NCBI GenBank assembly: GCA_958437495.1
Contig: CAUBOH010000004.1
Span: 1-64,000 of the forward strand
Reading direction: 5' to 3'
Source: an uncultured Collinsella sp.
Lineage (GTDB): Bacteria; Actinomycetota; Coriobacteriia; Coriobacteriales; Coriobacteriaceae
Length of the DNA: 64,000 nucleotides
The first letter of the stretch is position 1. Every line of letters starts with the position of its first letter. Below are positions 44,108 through 51,761 of the stretch, one piece after another. Made by a program: the position numbers and the translations under genes. The notes below the pieces were generated by a model. It was not told where the DNA came from. It ran no database searches and was given only the letters and a program-made list of their open reading frames with translations.

Positions 44108-44362
44108 ACTCAGCAAAAACGAGAAATGGCATCTATTCGGAAAACGCGAAAGTAGATCAACGACAGCGCTCTGCCCTATCGAGGGCTCTTGATGGCCTCA
44201 GAGCGGATCGCGTTGAGACCCTATCGCATCCCGCGACCGCCAAAGGTCCTTTCATGGGTCTTTCAGCGGGCGCTTAGTGGGCTGCTAATGGGATACTGAC
44301 GGGCAAGAGCGAAAAGATGCCTTCGGCATCGAGTGCCTCCAAAGTGAAAAGGAGGTACACAC
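44108..44362 (+). other. structured leader of the small-gene pair
   Basis: No gene. A hairpin CGCTCTG / CAGAGCG with inner pairing (about 44166-44206) and a UUCG-tetraloop stem GATGCC-TTC-GGCATC (44316-44330) precede an AAAAGGAGG ribosome binding site. The pattern suggests a structured 5' leader. Confidence 0.45.
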
Positions 44363-44716
44363 ATGAACAACAAGCCATTAGAACCCAACAGCCCCCAGGA
44401 GGAGGCCATGTGGAGGGCGCAGGTGCTCAGGCGCACCGCCCGCATCTGCTCGGCGAAGGCCAAGGAGCTTGAGCGCATGGCGAAGGTGGACGGGAACGCC
44501 CCCATGCGCGACAGCAGCACCCTGAAGGACGTGCTCAAGCGCATCGACAACGTGATGGAGTGGCGGTTCGTGAACGCTCTGGGCGAGGTCGTACTCGACG
44601 GGGACATCTTCGCGGAGAGCATCGACTGCGAGGCCCTGCGCACCATGCGCTACTGCGTGGCTGAATGTCTCAAGCGAACCGAGGAGCGGGAAGCGGAGGG
44701 GAAAAGCGATGAGTGA
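44363..44716 (+). CDS. hypothetical protein, small element gene
   Basis: 117 aa, charged and mostly helical; the first half (about 15-45) is a basic helix rich in Arg and Lys (WRAQVLRRTARI). No recognised domain. Supported by a strong SD (AAAAGGAGG) and an 8-base overlap with the next gene, which shows coupled translation. The order before xis/int is typical for small accessory or transfer genes of integrative elements. Confidence 0.7.
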   Translation: MNNKPLEPNSPQEEAMWRAQVLRRTARICSAKAKELERMAKVDGNAPMRDSSTLKDVLKRIDNVMEWRFVNALGEVVLDGDIFAESIDCEALRTMRYCVAECLKRTEEREAEGKSDE

Positions 44717-44990
44717 CTACGGCATCAAGACCTACGCCGACCTCGCCGAGACGTGCGGGAACATGGTGCTCGCAAACGAGATGGCAAAACGCCCGCTTGA
44801 GCTTGTGAGCGGGGACTGGGCGCCGTGGGAGGAGATTTTCCAGTGGTACATCATACAGGACCCGTCGTTTGTCATGGATCACACGGGCGAGCCGGTGTTC
44901 TACGACGAGGAGCTTGACCTGTACGTCCTTGGGGTAAATCATCTAGGCACAGCTTGGCGGCTCGTGCCCGCTCCGATAATCCACGACTGA
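44709..44990 (+). CDS. hypothetical protein, coupled to previous gene
   Basis: 93 aa, acidic, with aromatic-rich stretches (WAPWEEIFQWYIIQD, about 37-51; EPVFYDEELDLYVLGV, about 62-77). No recognised family. Its start overlaps the end of the upstream gene, and a terminator follows at once, so the pair forms its own transcription unit. Confidence 0.7.
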   Translation: MSDYGIKTYADLAETCGNMVLANEMAKRPLELVSGDWAPWEEIFQWYIIQDPSFVMDHTGEPVFYDEELDLYVLGVNHLGTAWRLVPAPIIHD

Positions 44991-45000
44991 AAAGACGCCG

Positions 45001-45040
45001 AAGGGCGCAGCGAAAACAATCGCTGCGCCCTTTATTTTTT
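45001..45040 (+). terminator. intrinsic terminator of the small-gene pair
   Basis: AAGGGCGCAGCGA / TCGCTGCGCCCTT with a 6-base loop and a T-rich tail (45031-45040). Confidence 0.88.
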
Positions 45041-45064
45041 GCTCCGCGCGCACTCAAGACGCGC

Positions 45065-45208
45065 TTTCTACACGTCGTCACTTTACGCCTGAACTTGTAG
45101 AAAATCCTCCGAGAAGATCGCCCCGTTTATGGGACTTTTCGAAGCGCTTTCTACAACTGTCGCAATCTTCGACAAATTCAACCCTTGAAACATGCCTTGT
45201 TTTCTACA
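45065..45208. repeat. four TTTCTACA boxes
   Basis: TTTCTACA at 45065-45072, 45148-45155 and 45201-45208, and its complement TGTAGAAA at 45096-45103. Two of the direct copies are preceded by GCGC. They lie upstream of xis and int and could bind the integrase arm domain, the excisionase or a regulator. Confidence 0.65.
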
Positions 45209-45283
45209 GCGTTTCACGCCATATATCAGGAGAAATCGCCTTGGCTCCCTCCGCTATACGCTTCGGGGGCAAAAAAGGCAAAA

Positions 45284-45417
45284 GGGCATAAGGGGGACTG
45301 ACGCAGCGTGCGCTGCGGTCGGCATAGCCGACAGTCCCATGCCCAACGCCCGCGTACTTCATACAAATAAACCCACGAGCATCGAGCGAAGCGAGATGCG
45401 CACGGGCGAAGGGCATG
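45284..45417. ncRNA. candidate multi-branched RNA or DNA structure
   Basis: Nested pairing GGGCAT (45284-45289) with ATGCCC (45339-45344) and GGGACT (45294-45299) with AGTCCC (45333-45338) encloses two hairpins, CGCAGCG / CGCTGCG (45302-45317) and GTCGGC-ATA-GCCGAC (45318-45332). A downstream GGGCATG (about 45410) could pair with the same CATGCCC, giving an alternative fold. No gene is supported in 45041-45601. Confidence 0.5.
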
Positions 45418-45601
45418 CGTATGGAGACCCCGTGAATCTCGAAATATAGCACTGACTTTTTTCTCCTCATTTATGAACGGATGCAAACAAAAATACTGAT
45501 TTATCAGGGTTTTCTCGATTTGCTGATGCGCAACGGTGCGGGTACTCTCAGGTCGAATTGAAATTGCGTTGCAAGCAACGCCGATTGAAAAGGAGGCTCG
45601 A

Positions 45602-45844
45602 ATGAGCAAGGAGACAAGTGTTCAGGATGCGTCTGAGAACCCTGTGTACAGCATGCTCGAAAATGCCATGTTGGTCGTTGACGAAGAGGAGGCAAAGAAG
45701 TTTCTTGGGGCAACCAGGCTTTTGCAGTTGATGGTAGACAGCGGTGATGGCATCGGGCCTGCGCATCTTCGTCACTGCTATGACTCATCTCATCGCTATT
45801 ACTTTGTAAGCGATCTGCTGTATTGGAACACGAATCGTCGCTAG
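45602..45844 (+). CDS. excisionase-like small DNA-binding protein (putative recombination directionality factor)
   Basis: 80 aa. The second half has an excisionase/MerR-type winged-helix pattern: VDEEEAKKFLGATRLLQLMV (about 26-45), then SGDGIGPAHLRH (about 47-58), and RYYFVSDLLYWNTNRR (about 65-80), which parallels the usual YRRSDLDAWL ending. ATG at 45602 has AAAAGGAGG 5 bases upstream; the frame is open further upstream without an SD. Directly before the integrase gene, as Xis genes usually are. Assignment rests on pattern and position. Confidence 0.65.
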   Translation: MSKETSVQDASENPVYSMLENAMLVVDEEEAKKFLGATRLLQLMVDSGDGIGPAHLRHCYDSSHRYYFVSDLLYWNTNRR

Positions 45845-45887
45845 GGTTCTCGAAAGCAATCCCGCGCAGCCCGTACCACTAGCAATT

Positions 45888-45927
45888 ATGTGCCCCGATG
45901 CACCAGCGAAGCAGCATCGGGGCACAT
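45888..45927. other. perfect hairpin between xis-like gene and integrase gene
   Basis: ATGTGCCCCGATGC and its exact complement GCATCGGGGCACAT with a 12-base loop. No T run. It could lower integrase expression relative to xis, or mark a processing site. Confidence 0.7.
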
Positions 45928-45942
45928 CCATAAGGAGAGGAG

Positions 45943-47148
45943 ATGACAAGAGTGCCCACGAGGAAAGACAGCAAGGGGCGCATCCTTCGCCAAGGAGAGG
46001 GGCAGCGCCCGAACGGCCAGTACTATTTCAAATTCAAAGACGTGAAAGGCAAGACGAAGTACAAGTACTCGTGGACGCTTACCACGCACGACCTCCCTCC
46101 CAAGGGCAAAAAGTCGGGGCCGTGCCTCCGCGAAATCGAGAAGCAGGTGCAACGCGATCTGTTTGACCGCGTTGCACCAAGCGGGATGACCGTTCTCGAA
46201 TTGGTTGAAAAGTACGTCGCGACCAAGACGGCGGTGCGCCCGACTACGCGCGCGGGCTATAAGACGGTTATGAGCTTTCTCGCCAAGGACGAGTTCGGAA
46301 GCAGGAAGATCGGCGATGTAACGACGCTCGACGCGAAGAATTGGCTCATCTATCTTCAAGGCGAACTCGGGAAAAGCTACAGCGCGATTCATTGCATTCG
46401 AGGAGTGCTTCGCCCAGCTTTCCAGCTAGCGGAGGAAGACGACCTCATCAGGCGCAACCCGTTCAACTTCGAGCTTGCCACCGTACTCGTCAATGACTCC
46501 ATTGCGCGCGAGGCCTTGTCCCCACAGGACGAGCGCAGGTTCCTCGATTTCATCAAGGGAGATAAGCATTACTCGCGATATTATGAAGCGTTCTACATCC
46601 TCTTCAACACGGGGCTGCGCATCTCGGAGTTCTGCGGCCTCACAAAATCTGACCTCGACTTCGAAAACGGAAGCATCCGCGTCAACAAACAGCTGCAGAG
46701 GGGCAGCGATATGAGGTACTACATCGAACGCCCCAAAACGAAAAGCGGCGAGCGATACGTACCCATGTCCGAGGAAGTCAAAGAATGCTTCAAGGCAATC
46801 CTTCAAAAACGTGCCAACCCACCTGTCGAGCCCGTCGTTAACGGAGTGAGCGGATTCCTGCTTCTAGACAAAAACGACATGCCGAAGGTTGCGATGCACT
46901 GGGAGAAGTACTTCCAGCTCTCCCTCCGCAAGCACAATAGCATCTACAAGAAGGGGCTTCCCAAGATTACCCCGCATGTATGCCGACACACGTTCTGCTC
47001 CAAGATGGCTCGCAAGGGGATGGACCCCGCGAAGCTCAAGTACATCATGGGGCACTCGGACATTAGCGTGACATACAACACGTACACCCACCTTGGATTC
47101 GAGGACGTGAGGGGCGACATGCTCCGCATGACGGATGGTGCCGCGTAA
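45943..47148 (+). CDS. int: tyrosine recombinase (integrase) of the element
   Basis: 401 aa, Tn916-Int-like layout: an N-terminal arm-binding domain (about 1-60, with GQYYFKFKDVKGKTKYKYSW, seen here as NGQYYFKFKD), a core-binding SAM-like domain (about 80-180), and a catalytic domain with Arg225 (NTGLRISE), Lys267 (RPKTKSGE), His345 and Arg348 (PHVCRHTF), His371 (MGHSD) and Tyr381 (YNTYTH). All catalytic residues are present, so it should be active. SD AAGGAG. It lies 172 bases from the reconstituted phosphatase gene, its presumed target. Confidence 0.95.
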   Translation: MTRVPTRKDSKGRILRQGEGQRPNGQYYFKFKDVKGKTKYKYSWTLTTHDLPPKGKKSGPCLREIEKQVQRDLFDRVAPSGMTVLELVEKYVATKTAVRPTTRAGYKTVMSFLAKDEFGSRKIGDVTTLDAKNWLIYLQGELGKSYSAIHCIRGVLRPAFQLAEEDDLIRRNPFNFELATVLVNDSIAREALSPQDERRFLDFIKGDKHYSRYYEAFYILFNTGLRISEFCGLTKSDLDFENGSIRVNKQLQRGSDMRYYIERPKTKSGERYVPMSEEVKECFKAILQKRANPPVEPVVNGVSGFLLLDKNDMPKVAMHWEKYFQLSLRKHNSIYKKGLPKITPHVCRHTFCSKMARKGMDPAKLKYIMGHSDISVTYNTYTHLGFEDVRGDMLRMTDGAA

Positions 47149-47161
47149 GCTAAAGTGTACG

Positions 47162-47202
47162 AAGTTGTAAATCCGCGAGGTTTACAACCGAATTTACAAC
47201 TT
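47162..47202. repeat. TTTACAAC inverted repeats after int
   Basis: AAGTTGTAAAT (47162-47172) and ATTTACAACTT (47192-47202) pair perfectly, with a third GTTTACAAC between. Followed by TTTT, so it may end int transcription. The repeated boxes near the right end could also be integrase arm sites. Confidence 0.6.
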
Positions 47203-47320
47203 TTGCGGCGGAAAAAATCCGCTCATACACGAGTCGATTCGGGATTCCGCGACTGGGCGATGACATACGAACAGCATTTATCACCTGCGGAAATCCTGAT
47301 ATATGAGAGGAAGTCCAAGG

Positions 47321-47767
47321 ATGCACAGAATCATGTTCGTATGCCACGGCAACATCTGCCGCTCGACGATGGCCGAGTCGGTGTTTACCGAGCTGGTGCA
47401 CCGCGCTGGGCGCGCGGGCGAGTTTGTCATCGATTCCGCCGCGACTTCGACCGAGGAGATTGGCAACCCGCCACACCACGGCACCGTTGCCAAGCTGCGC
47501 GAAGTCGGGATTCCCGTCGTTGCGCACCGTGCCCGCCAGGTGTGTCGCACAGAGTATGGCAACTGGGATCACATTGTTTATATGGATGCCGAGAACGCGC
47601 GCGGCCTGCGTCGCATCTTTGGCGACGACCCCGACGGCAAGATTACGCGCTTGCTCGATTGGACCGATCGCCCCGGCGACGTAGCCGACCCCTGGTACAC
47701 CGGAAATTTCGATGCCACCTACCGCGACGTGCTCGACGGTTGCACCGCTATGCTCGAGCAGCTGTAG
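47321..47767 (+). CDS. low-molecular-weight protein tyrosine phosphatase
   Basis: 148 aa. The CX5R active-site loop VCHGNICRS puts the catalytic Cys at 8 and Arg at 14, and the general-acid Asp lies in DVADPWYTG near residue 120. Acts on phosphotyrosine proteins, often capsule kinases. ATG at 47321 is preceded by GAGGAAG. The upstream DNA, and probably the first 12 codons, come from the integrated element, because a second, diverged start of the same gene remains at 37015. The element therefore interrupts and restores its target, and expression may now depend on an element promoter. Confidence 0.92.
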   Translation: MHRIMFVCHGNICRSTMAESVFTELVHRAGRAGEFVIDSAATSTEEIGNPPHHGTVAKLREVGIPVVAHRARQVCRTEYGNWDHIVYMDAENARGLRRIFGDDPDGKITRLLDWTDRPGDVADPWYTGNFDATYRDVLDGCTAMLEQL

Positions 47768-47809
47768 GCGCTCGCGCGACGCGGACACACGACGCCTTCG
47801 GCGCGAAAC

Positions 47810-47932
47810 GAGCGTGGATAATCTCCCACATGAAAAATGAGCGTGGAAAATCTCCCGCTTTGAGTGTTCAAGTGCGCTCTAAACGGGAGAAAATCCACGC
47901 TCATTATCTCGGCGGGAGAAAATCCGCGCTCG
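47810..47932. repeat. inverted-repeat cluster, family C
   Basis: Four related boxes: GAGCGTGGATAATCTCCC (47810-47827), GAGCGTGGAAAATCTCCC (47839-47856), and two inverted, GGGAGAAAATCCACGCTC (47885-47902) and GGGAGAAAATCCGCGCTC (47914-47931). The middle pair forms a long hairpin. The cluster ends directly at the stop codon of the minus-strand gene at 47934. Confidence 0.8.
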
Positions 47933-47933
47933 A

Positions 47934-48263
47934 CTACTCGTCGACGATCTCGGCGAGCCAGACGTTCAGCGTATCGATCTCGGGGCAGCAGAACTTTGCC
48001 GTACCAGGCTCGTTGCCAGGCACGGTTCCGCCATAGCGCAGAATGTCGATATAGGGAAAGCCCACATGGCAGGCCATGGCGCACATCTTGCCGCGGTCTC
48101 GGTCAAAGTCAAAGACGTCGCCCGGCTTGTGACCATGGTGGCAGCGACACGCACCCAGCTGATCCACGCAGCTCACGCGGATACGCGGACGCTTGCCACG
48201 CGGCACGCCGAGCGGTTTGTTCTCGCCCGCAGGCTTGACGCCGCCCTCGCCAGCATTACTCAT
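47934..48263 (-). CDS. TIGR04076-like small Cys-rich protein
   Basis: 109 aa, function unknown. Conserved-looking Cys/His positions: RVSCVDQLGACRCHHGHKPGD, seen here as GACRCHHGHKPGD (about 37-49), then KMCAMACH and FCCPEIDT (about 91-98) suggest metal or cofactor binding. The overall pattern recalls the TIGR04076 family. Its ATG (48263) overlaps the kinase stop by 8 bases, so the two are translationally coupled. Confidence 0.7.
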   Translation of the reverse strand: MSNAGEGGVKPAGENKPLGVPRGKRPRIRVSCVDQLGACRCHHGHKPGDVFDFDRDRGKMCAMACHVGFPYIDILRYGGTVPGNEPGTAKFCCPEIDTLNVWLAEIVDE

Positions 48264-49080
48264 GGTCAATCACATCCAGGCAGGCCTCGATGGGCAGGCC
48301 GGCCGACTTGTCCTCTTGGTCGGCATTGCGCTCGATAAGCTCAGCCACCACACGCATGGCATCGGACGTCGCGCGCTGCAGACTCCAACCTGCCATAACG
48401 CGACCGACGAGCACCGCCGAGAACGTGTCGCCCGTGCCCGGGAAATAGACCGGAATGAGCTCAAAGGGAATCGTGAAGTACTCCCCCGCTACATGGTCGT
48501 AACCGATAACCGCGTTCGTGCCATTGACCACGGCGCTCGTAATGACCACCGACTTGGCACCCAGCTCGCGCACGGCGTCCACAAGGGCGCGGGCCTCATC
48601 GGGCGTAATTTGCTCGGCGATAGGCCTATCGGCAAGCAGGCACGCCTCGGTATAGTTGGGTACCGCGTAGTCTGCGCACTCCAGCAGGTGCCGCATAAGG
48701 CCAATCGTGGACTCGGGCACACCGGCATAGAGCTTGCCGTTGTCGCCCATGATGGGATCGACGAACACCTTGGTGCCCTTTTGCGCGCGGCGGTGGCAAA
48801 AGTCCGAGATGATGCGCGTCTCTTCCTCGGTCACGATAAAGCCAGTCGAGATAGCGTCGAACTCAAAGCCGAGCTCCTCCCAGATAGCGAGGCTTTGGCG
48901 CACGTACTCGGTGGTGTCGTGGATGTAGAACTTGGGGTAGTTGAGCGTGTCGGAAACGAGCGCCGTCGGCAAGTTATGGATACGGTAGCCCATGTGCGAC
49001 AGCACCGGCAGCATGGCGGAAAGCGCAACCTTGCCGTAGCCGCACATATCGTTAATCAGCAGCAGCTGAGTATTCTTCAT
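48256..49080 (-). CDS. pyridoxine/pyridoxamine kinase-like protein
   Basis: 274 aa, ribokinase-fold vitamin B6 kinase type, phosphorylating pyridoxal or its relatives with ATP. Features: NDMCGYGKVALSAMLPVLSH, seen here as DMCGYGKVALSAM (about 11-23), substrate loop VDPIMGDNGKLY (about 108-119) and the anion-hole/catalytic-Asp motif YFPGTGDTFSA (about 218-228). The GYGK start favours the pyridoxamine kinase branch. Single promoter region shared divergently with the marR operon. Confidence 0.87.
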   Translation of the reverse strand: MKNTQLLLINDMCGYGKVALSAMLPVLSHMGYRIHNLPTALVSDTLNYPKFYIHDTTEYVRQSLAIWEELGFEFDAISTGFIVTEEETRIISDFCHRRAQKGTKVFVDPIMGDNGKLYAGVPESTIGLMRHLLECADYAVPNYTEACLLADRPIAEQITPDEARALVDAVRELGAKSVVITSAVVNGTNAVIGYDHVAGEYFTIPFELIPVYFPGTGDTFSAVLVGRVMAGWSLQRATSDAMRVVAELIERNADQEDKSAGLPIEACLDVIDHE

Positions 49081-49333
49081 GAGGGTCTCCCTTGTTTCGG
49101 GCGCGGCGCGGCAGCGCCACGGTGCGACTAAGTGTAGCGCAGGGGACGTTGTGAACGGGCGCTAGGGTCGCGAAGAGTGCATTGTTGCGGAAAGGTTTCG
49201 GAATTGCTCCGTTTACCTCCGCCCCCTACGAATCACCGGTAAATGGTGCAAGGAGTGTCCCCAAGTGCCGGCGCAAAAGGAACGTCCCCAAGTGCCGTTT
49301 GGTAAAACGCCGTAACTTAATAAGTTTGGTACC
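49081..49333. other. gap with tandem CGTCCCCAAGTGCC-type repeat
   Basis: No gene. GTGTCCCCAAGTGCCGGC (about 49255-49272) and AACGTCCCCAAGTGCCGT (about 49283-49300) are a tandem near-repeat followed by GGTAAAACGCCGTAAC. Related CGTCCCC strings occur near 19870 and 21360. They look like short dispersed repeats. Confidence 0.5.
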
Positions 49334-49396
49334 TTGACATTGATTTCTCACGCTCCTAAATTGGTTAGGCACAAAACAATTCCTCTACCTAACTAA
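49334..49396 (+). promoter_or_regulatory. promoter and operator of the marR-ABC operon
   Basis: TTGACA (49334-49339), a 17-base spacer and TAAATT (49357-49362). The inverted pair TTGGTTAGG (49361-49369) and CCTAACTAA (49388-49396) overlaps the -10 and start region, a good site for MarR autorepression. Confidence 0.7.
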
Positions 49397-49417
49397 AGAA
49401 AGGAGCGGCACTAATTC

Positions 49418-49924
49418 ATGTGCGATGAACCTCTTAGCCTTTGTTCGCACGAGCCCGGCGATGACCCGTCACAGCCGGCGGATGTACCCGAAGCGGTCAG
49501 CGCCGAAGACAAGCTCGCCAAGCGCATCCTGAGCGGCCTGGGCTTTTGCGGCCATTACATGCATTTTCATGGCGGAGGCGTGTCCGGCAAGGCACCCATC
49601 ATCTGCCTACTGGCCAAGCAGCCCGGCGGCGAGATGTCGCAGCAGGAACTCGGCATGCACTTTGACCTCAAGCCGGGGTCGCTTTCCGAGATCCTGTCCA
49701 AGCTCGAGCTCAACAGCCTCATCGAGCGCAGCCGTAACCCCAAGGATCGACGGCAACTCACCATTCGCCTGACCGAAACCGGCTGGGAAAACGCCCGCAT
49801 CGACCAGGCGGCCCGCATCCGCTTTAGAGAACGGGCCTTTAGCGCGCTCACCCACGACGAGCGCGAGGACCTCGCCGAAATGCTCGATAAAATCCGCGTA
49901 ACCTGGGAGGAACTGGATGATTAA
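49418..49924 (+). CDS. MarR family transcriptional regulator
   Basis: 168 aa. Winged helix about 65-125 with GGEMSQQELGMHFDLKPGSL, seen here as MSQQELGMHFDLKPGSLSE (about 71-89), and the wing NPKDRRQLTIRLTETG (about 108-123). Such regulators are released from DNA by small toxic molecules. The gene is followed by two ABC exporter genes with an 8-base overlap, so it likely controls its own export operon. SD AAAGGAG. Confidence 0.9.
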   Translation: MCDEPLSLCSHEPGDDPSQPADVPEAVSAEDKLAKRILSGLGFCGHYMHFHGGGVSGKAPIICLLAKQPGGEMSQQELGMHFDLKPGSLSEILSKLELNSLIERSRNPKDRRQLTIRLTETGWENARIDQAARIRFRERAFSALTHDEREDLAEMLDKIRVTWEELDD

Positions 49925-51761
49925 AACCCTCATGGGAAGCATCCGCGACTATATGAAAGTCACCGTTGCCACGCCGCTGCTCGTGCTTGGCGAGGTGCTC
50001 TGCGAGATGCTGATTCCATTTATCACCGCCAACCTGATCGACGCCATCAAAGACGGCGCCACCGTAGCCGAGATGCTTCCCACCGCAGGCTTTTTGGTGC
50101 TCATCGCGCTAACATCGCTTGCTTTTGGCGCCGCGGCCGGCGTCACCTGCAGCCATGCAAGCTGCGGGTTCGCCAAGAACCTGCGTCACGACCTGTTCTA
50201 CAAGATCCAGACGTTCAGCTTTGCCAACATCGATGAGTTCTCGAGCTCCTCGCTCGTCACGCGCCTGACCACCGATATCAACAACGTGCAGCAGGCCTTT
50301 ATGATGATCATCCGTATCGCCGTGCGCGCGCCGCTGGTATTGATCTTCGCTTTTACCATGGCGTTTATCATGGGCGGCAGCGTTGCCATGGTCTACCTGG
50401 TCATCATTCCGCTGCTGGGCTTTGGACTGTTCTTTATCATCTTTAAGGTGCGCCCCATCTTCTCGCGCGTGTTCCACAAGTACGACGCCCTTAACGAGTC
50501 CGTCGAGGAAAACGTCACCGGCATGCGCGTGGTCAAGAGCTATGTGCGCGAAGACTTTGAGAAGGAGAAGTTCGCGACCGCCGCGCGCGACGTCCAGATG
50601 GACTTCACCCGCGCCGAGAAGCTGCTCGCCTTCAACAACCCCATGATGAACATCTGCGTCAACGGCGCGTTTGTCGTCATCATCTACCTGGGCTCCAAGC
50701 TCATCATCACGAGCCAGGGCACGCTGTTCGACGTGGGCCAGCTCTCCTCGACCTTTACCTATGGTTTCCAGATTCTCATGAGCCTGATGCAGCTGTCGAT
50801 GATCTTTGTCATGGTGACCATGGCCGACGAATCGGCACACCGCATTGCCGAGGTGCTGGCCGCCGAGCCCACGATCGCCGATCCCGCCGAGCCCGTGCTC
50901 GAGGTTGCCGACGGTTCCATCGACTTTGACCACGTGAGCTTTAAGTATTCCGCGCATGCGAAGCGCCAGGCGCTCGACGATATCGACCTGCACATTACGA
51001 GCGGCGAGACCATCGGCATCATCGGCGGCACCGGCTCGGCCAAGTCCACGCTCGTTAACCTCATCGCCCGCCTGTACGACACCACCGAAGGCGCTGTGCG
51101 CGTGGGCGGCGTGGACGTGCGCGACTACGACCTGGACGCGCTGCGTCACCAGGTCGCCATGGTGCTGCAGAAAAACGTGCTGTTTAGCGGCACCATCGCC
51201 GAGAATCTGCGCTGGGGCGACCCGAACGCCACCGACGAGGAAGTCCGCGAGGCGGCGCATCTGGCCTGCGCCGACGAGTTTGTCGACGGTTTCCCCAAGG
51301 GCTACGACACCTGGATCGAACAGGGCGGCTCCAATGTTTCGGGCGGTCAGAAGCAGCGCCTGTGCATTGCACGCGCCCTGCTGCGTCGCCCCAAGATCTT
51401 GATCCTGGACGACTCCACCAGCGCCGTCGACACCAAGACTGACGCCAAGATTCGCGCAGGTCTGGCAAGCTATCTGCCCAACACGACCAAGATCATCATC
51501 GCCCAGCGCATCAGCTCCGTGCAGGACGCAGACCGCATCATCGTCATGGAGGGCGGCCGCATCGCACAGATCGGCAACCACGAAGAGCTGCTCAAGACGA
51601 GCGAGATCTACCGAGAGACCTTTACCTCGCAAAACAAGATGTCTGCCGAAGGTACGCAAGACGCCGACGACGTCTCTGGCGACGCGAACACGGCGGCAGA
51701 CAACACCGACATGACCACAACGCAAGCTCAGACCCAGGAAGGAGGCAAGGCACATGAGTAA
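49917..51761 (+). CDS. ABC exporter half-transporter with degenerate nucleotide site
   Basis: 614 aa: six membrane helices (about 15-320), then an ATPase domain. Walker A reads GGTGSAKST with Ala in place of the usual Gly before Lys, and Walker B is LILDDSTSAVD with Asp instead of the catalytic Glu; the signature SGGQKQR is canonical. This asymmetry is typical of heterodimeric exporters, in which one ATP site is non-hydrolysing. The Gln/Asp-rich tail (about 575-614) is long. Overlaps marR and the next gene by 8 bases each. Confidence 0.92.
   Translation: MIKTLMGSIRDYMKVTVATPLLVLGEVLCEMLIPFITANLIDAIKDGATVAEMLPTAGFLVLIALTSLAFGAAAGVTCSHASCGFAKNLRHDLFYKIQTFSFANIDEFSSSSLVTRLTTDINNVQQAFMMIIRIAVRAPLVLIFAFTMAFIMGGSVAMVYLVIIPLLGFGLFFIIFKVRPIFSRVFHKYDALNESVEENVTGMRVVKSYVREDFEKEKFATAARDVQMDFTRAEKLLAFNNPMMNICVNGAFVVIIYLGSKLIITSQGTLFDVGQLSSTFTYGFQILMSLMQLSMIFVMVTMADESAHRIAEVLAAEPTIADPAEPVLEVADGSIDFDHVSFKYSAHAKRQALDDIDLHITSGETIGIIGGTGSAKSTLVNLIARLYDTTEGAVRVGGVDVRDYDLDALRHQVAMVLQKNVLFSGTIAENLRWGDPNATDEEVREAAHLACADEFVDGFPKGYDTWIEQGGSNVSGGQKQRLCIARALLRRPKILILDDSTSAVDTKTDAKIRAGLASYLPNTTKIIIAQRISSVQDADRIIVMEGGRIAQIGNHEELLKTSEIYRETFTSQNKMSAEGTQDADDVSGDANTAADNTDMTTTQAQTQEGGKAHE

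Larger units (their letters stand above)
37054..47320. mobile_element. integrative element inserted in a protein tyrosine phosphatase gene
   Basis: About 10.3 kb bounded by the truncated phosphatase start (37015-37053) and the intact phosphatase gene (47321-47767). It carries an XRE regulator at the left end, and an excisionase-like gene and tyrosine integrase at the right end next to the target gene, the usual layout. The cargo is cell-envelope proteins. No relaxase, conjugation, replication or phage structural genes are visible, so it would need help to transfer. Exact ends lie within the shared TGCCAYGGSAAYATYTG stretch. Confidence 0.85.

Noticed and set aside
45065..45208. CRISPR array
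   Set aside because: The repeated word is 8 bases with one inverted copy and irregular spacing, and there are no cas genes.
45204..45470. 88-codon minus-strand frame in the element gap
   Set aside because: It overlaps the branched structure and has no SD; the sequence is better explained by inverted repeats.
37054..47320. prophage
   Set aside because: No capsid, terminase, portal, tail, lysis or replication genes are visible between the ends.
37054..47320. conjugative element
   Set aside because: No relaxase, coupling ATPase or VirB4-like gene is visible. The two small genes at 44363 and 44709 are too short and carry no transfer motifs.
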